Shown here: piece by piece, positions 14,511-15,580 of the stretch
How positions within the stretch are numbered: the first letter of the stretch is position 1
Layout: every line of letters starts with the position of its first letter
Assembly (NCBI GenBank): GCA_004558955.1
Contig: SFZC01000037.1
Location: 1-15,580 of the forward strand
From: a bacterium
GTDB taxonomy: Bacteria > Cyanobacteriota > Vampirovibrionia > Gastranaerophilales > Gastranaerophilaceae
Length of the DNA stretch: 15,580 nucleotides
Direction: 5' to 3'
Notes under the pieces: generated by a model
Databases searched by the model: none
What the model was told of the DNA's origin: nothing
The model's input: only the letters and a program-made list of their open reading frames with translations
Program-made: the position numbers and the translations under genes

Positions 14511-14578
14511 GTCATTCTGAAAACTTAGAAAATTTTGCGAATCCAATGAGCATTTAATTTTCTTGTTATTCAGAATCT
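14511..14578 (-). repeat. Long dispersed repeat L, copy 5
   Basis: 68 bp identical to 14352-14419. The last bases after GAATCT diverge (AT, not GT). With copy 4 and the S element between them it forms an L-S-L array with the same order and orientation as the array at 13109-13323. Confidence 0.85.
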
Positions 14579-14630
14579 ATCAGAAAAAAATATCGCTCCG
14601 TCATTAAGCAAATCTAAATATTTATACAAC

Positions 14631-14665
14631 AAAAAAAAGAACTCGGCAAAAACCGAGTTCTTTTT
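14631..14665 (-). terminator. Intrinsic terminator of rpmE
   Basis: The stem GAACTCGG/CCGAGTTC (14639-14646, 14653-14660) has a 6-base loop and is flanked by eight A on the left and five T on the right. On the minus strand this is a strong hairpin followed by a U tract, 22 nt past the rpmE stop. It may also stop plus-strand transcription. Confidence 0.85.
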
Positions 14666-14682
14666 CAAAATATTTAACGAAA

Positions 14683-14886
14683 TTAGTTTTTCTTTCCGTA
14701 TCTTTTGTTGAATCTTTCAACTCTACCTTCAGAGTCTAAGATTTTTTGTTGACCGGTGTAGAACGGGTGGCAGTTGTTGCAAATTTCAACAGTCAAACCA
14801 TCTACTACTGAACCTGTTTCGATTTCGTTACCACAAACACATTTGATTGTAGTTTTCTTATAATCAGGATGAATACCTTTTTTCAT
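14683..14886 (-). CDS. rpmE: 50S ribosomal protein L31 (zinc-binding type)
   Basis: L31 is a small protein of the large ribosomal subunit that bridges to the small subunit. The 67-aa protein starts MKKGIHPDY and keeps the zinc-binding cysteines C16-x-C18 and C36-x2-C39 of the C+ form, with PFYTGQQKILDSEGRVERFNKRYG after it. AGAGG lies 6 nt before the ATG at 14886. A strong intrinsic terminator follows. It lies 111 bp after the DUF486 gene on the same strand but has its own promoter-like boxes. Zinc-binding L31 can serve as a zinc store in some bacteria; no operator for a zinc repressor is evident here. Confidence 0.98.
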   Translation of the reverse strand: MKKGIHPDYKKTTIKCVCGNEIETGSVVDGLTVEICNNCHPFYTGQQKILDSEGRVERFNKRYGKKN

Positions 14887-14945
14887 AGTTACCTCTTTCC
14901 GTCAAGATTCCAAACTTGAACATTAATTTACATTCGACTGATAAA

Positions 14946-14974
14946 ATTCTATAACACTAAATCATGAAAAGCAA
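14946..14974 (-). promoter_or_regulatory. Candidate promoter of rpmE
   Basis: On the minus strand TTGCTT (14969-14974) and TAGAAT (14946-14951) are 17 bp apart, giving a start near 14939 and a leader of about 50 nt. Confidence 0.45.
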
Positions 14975-14997
14975 GTCTATTTTACAAATATTTACCC

Positions 14998-15339
14998 CTA
15001 CCATTTTTTAAAGATGAAAAACACCGCCAAAACAATAAAGAAAAATCCGACAAGATAATTCCATTTAAACTGTTCTTTCAGGTACAAAACCGAAAACACA
15101 CTGAACACAACAAGTGTTATCGCCTCTTGAATAGTCTTGAGCTGTACGGCATTGTAAACTTCATAGCCGATACGATTTGCAGGAACTTGAAAACAATACT
15201 CAAACAACGCAATTCCCCAACTGATTAAAATTACCAACCAAAGTGCTGGAGTTTTGAATTTTAAATGCCCGTACCACGCAAAAGTCATGAAAATATTTGA
15301 AATTATGAGTAAAAATATCGGTAAAATCGCCCTAATCAT
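14998..15339 (-). CDS. DMT-type DUF486 membrane protein
   Basis: A 113-aa integral membrane protein of the DUF486 family, small relatives of the drug/metabolite transporters. Four hydrophobic segments are visible at about 4-22, 31-50, 70-88 and 93-110. The family pattern is clear: MTFAWYGHLK (18-27), WGIALFEYCFQVPANRIGY (41-59), LKTIQEAITL (67-76) and YLKEQFKWNY (86-95). Four-helix DMT proteins usually act as dimers; the substrate is unknown. The ATG at 15339 has AAGGA about 10 nt upstream. It may read through to rpmE. Confidence 0.93.
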   Translation of the reverse strand: MIRAILPIFLLIISNIFMTFAWYGHLKFKTPALWLVILISWGIALFEYCFQVPANRIGYEVYNAVQLKTIQEAITLVVFSVFSVLYLKEQFKWNYLVGFFFIVLAVFFIFKKW

Positions 15340-15369
15340 TAGAATTTAGTCCTTTCATTTATGAAATTA

Positions 15370-15398
15370 ATTATAAATCAAATAAAAATGCTTGACAG
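15370..15398 (-). promoter_or_regulatory. Candidate promoter of the DUF486 gene
   Basis: On the minus strand a perfect -10 TATAAT (15370-15375) lies 17 bp from CTGTCA (15393-15398). This -35 overlaps, on the opposite strand, the TTGACA of the tRNA promoter, so only one polymerase could bind at a time. Confidence 0.5.
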
Positions 15399-15420
15399 TA
15401 AAAATTTTTTTGCATATAAT
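15392..15420 (+). promoter_or_regulatory. Consensus promoter of tRNA-Thr
   Basis: TTGACA (15392-15397) and TATAAT (15415-15420) match the sigma-70 consensus at every position with a 17-bp spacer. Transcription would begin near 15427, 10 nt before the tRNA. Confidence 0.85.
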
Positions 15421-15436
15421 CAACACATAAACACAC

Positions 15437-15509
15437 GCCGGTATAGCTCAATTGGCAGAGCAACGGTTTTGTAAACCGTAGGTTGTAGGTTCGAGTCCCA
15501 TTACCGGCG
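15437..15509 (+). tRNA. tRNA-Thr, anticodon UGU
   Basis: A full cloverleaf: acceptor GCCGGTA/TACCGGC (15437-15443, 15502-15508), D stem GCTC/GAGC, anticodon stem ACGGT/ACCGT with loop TTTGTAA (15468-15474; anticodon TGT at 15470-15472, reading ACA), T loop TTCGAGT (15490-15496). CCA is not encoded. Two oddities: the T stem (15485-15489 with 15497-15501) has an A-C mismatch at its third pair, and the discriminator position 15509 is G, unusual for bacterial tRNA-Thr. The 3' acceptor strand and everything after it belong to the terminal inverted repeat, so the 3' end may not be the true genomic sequence. Confidence 0.88.
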
Positions 15510-15580
15510 TGTGTTTATGTGTTGATTATATGCAAAAAAATTTTTACTGTCAAGCATTTTTATTTGATTTATAATTAATT

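Larger units (their letters stand above)
15365..15580. repeat. Perfect 79-bp inverted repeat around the tRNA, ending at the window edge
   Basis: Bases 15365-15443 and 15502-15580 are exact reverse complements over 79 bp; the 58 bases between them are the tRNA body. Only the 7-bp acceptor stem is expected to be complementary. The remaining 72 bp on the right copy the tRNA promoter and the start of the DUF486 promoter in reverse. The right arm runs to the last base of the window. A fold-back artefact or assembly turn-around is the simplest reading; a real genomic palindrome is possible. Confidence 0.97.

Noticed and set aside
13109..14578. Possible CRISPR array from repeated units
   Set aside because: The units are too few, are in two orientations with irregular gaps, contain long internal stems, and no cas genes are present.
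15437..15580. Hairpin telomere of a linear replicon
   Set aside because: A perfect palindrome ending at the window edge and hinged on the acceptor stem is better explained by fold-back or assembly error; nothing else here suggests a linear molecule.

Overview
The window is AT-rich, gene-dense bacterial chromosome. It most resembles a non-photosynthetic, gut-type member of the Cyanobacteriota (Vampirovibrionia/Melainabacteria, Candidatus Gastranaerophilales). The support is two type IV pilin-like proteins with the FTLAEVLITLGIIG start common in that group, a GH57 protein with a long DUF3536-like tail, a flavin-dependent ThyX, and several proteins of no recognised family. The lineage is inferred from these resemblances and not proved. 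The last base closes a perfect 79-bp inverted repeat around a tRNA gene, so the right edge looks like a contig end and perhaps an artefact.

Layout. 1-202: three small tetraloop hairpins and a repeat remnant. 203-3385 (-): SWIM/SNF2 helicase. 3607-6647 (+): a secreted small protein and a GH57/DUF3536 glycosidase-like protein. 6724-8114 (+): two unrecognised proteins. 8115-8388: dispersed repeats between convergent genes. 8389-10732 (-): a tight operon of a zinc-ribbon/RGG-like protein, rimM and trmD. 10887-12046 (-): thyX and dtd. 12134-12853 (-): a pilin-like protein whose upstream region carries 11 copies of a 5-bp tandem repeat. 13020-13377: repeats. 13378-13596 (-): a small XRE regulator, divergent from a second pilin-like gene (13687-14322, +), with a palindrome between them. 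14323-14682: repeats and the rpmE terminator. 14683-15339 (-): rpmE and a DUF486 membrane protein. 15437-15509 (+): tRNA-Thr(UGU).

How the genes fit together. Much of the minus-strand core concerns translation quality and ribosome assembly: rimM, trmD, dtd, rpmE, tRNA-Thr. The zinc-ribbon protein is wired directly into the rimM-trmD operon and is the best candidate here for an undescribed function, probably RNA or ribosome related. The two pilin-like genes, the XRE regulator with its candidate operator and the pentanucleotide tract form a small surface-structure region that looks regulated.

The non-coding structure is unusually rich. A two-member repeat family (a 29-bp short form S and a 66-72-bp long form L) shares the ends ACAGATTC and GAATGAC, lies in alternating orientation, and shows compensatory stem changes between copies.
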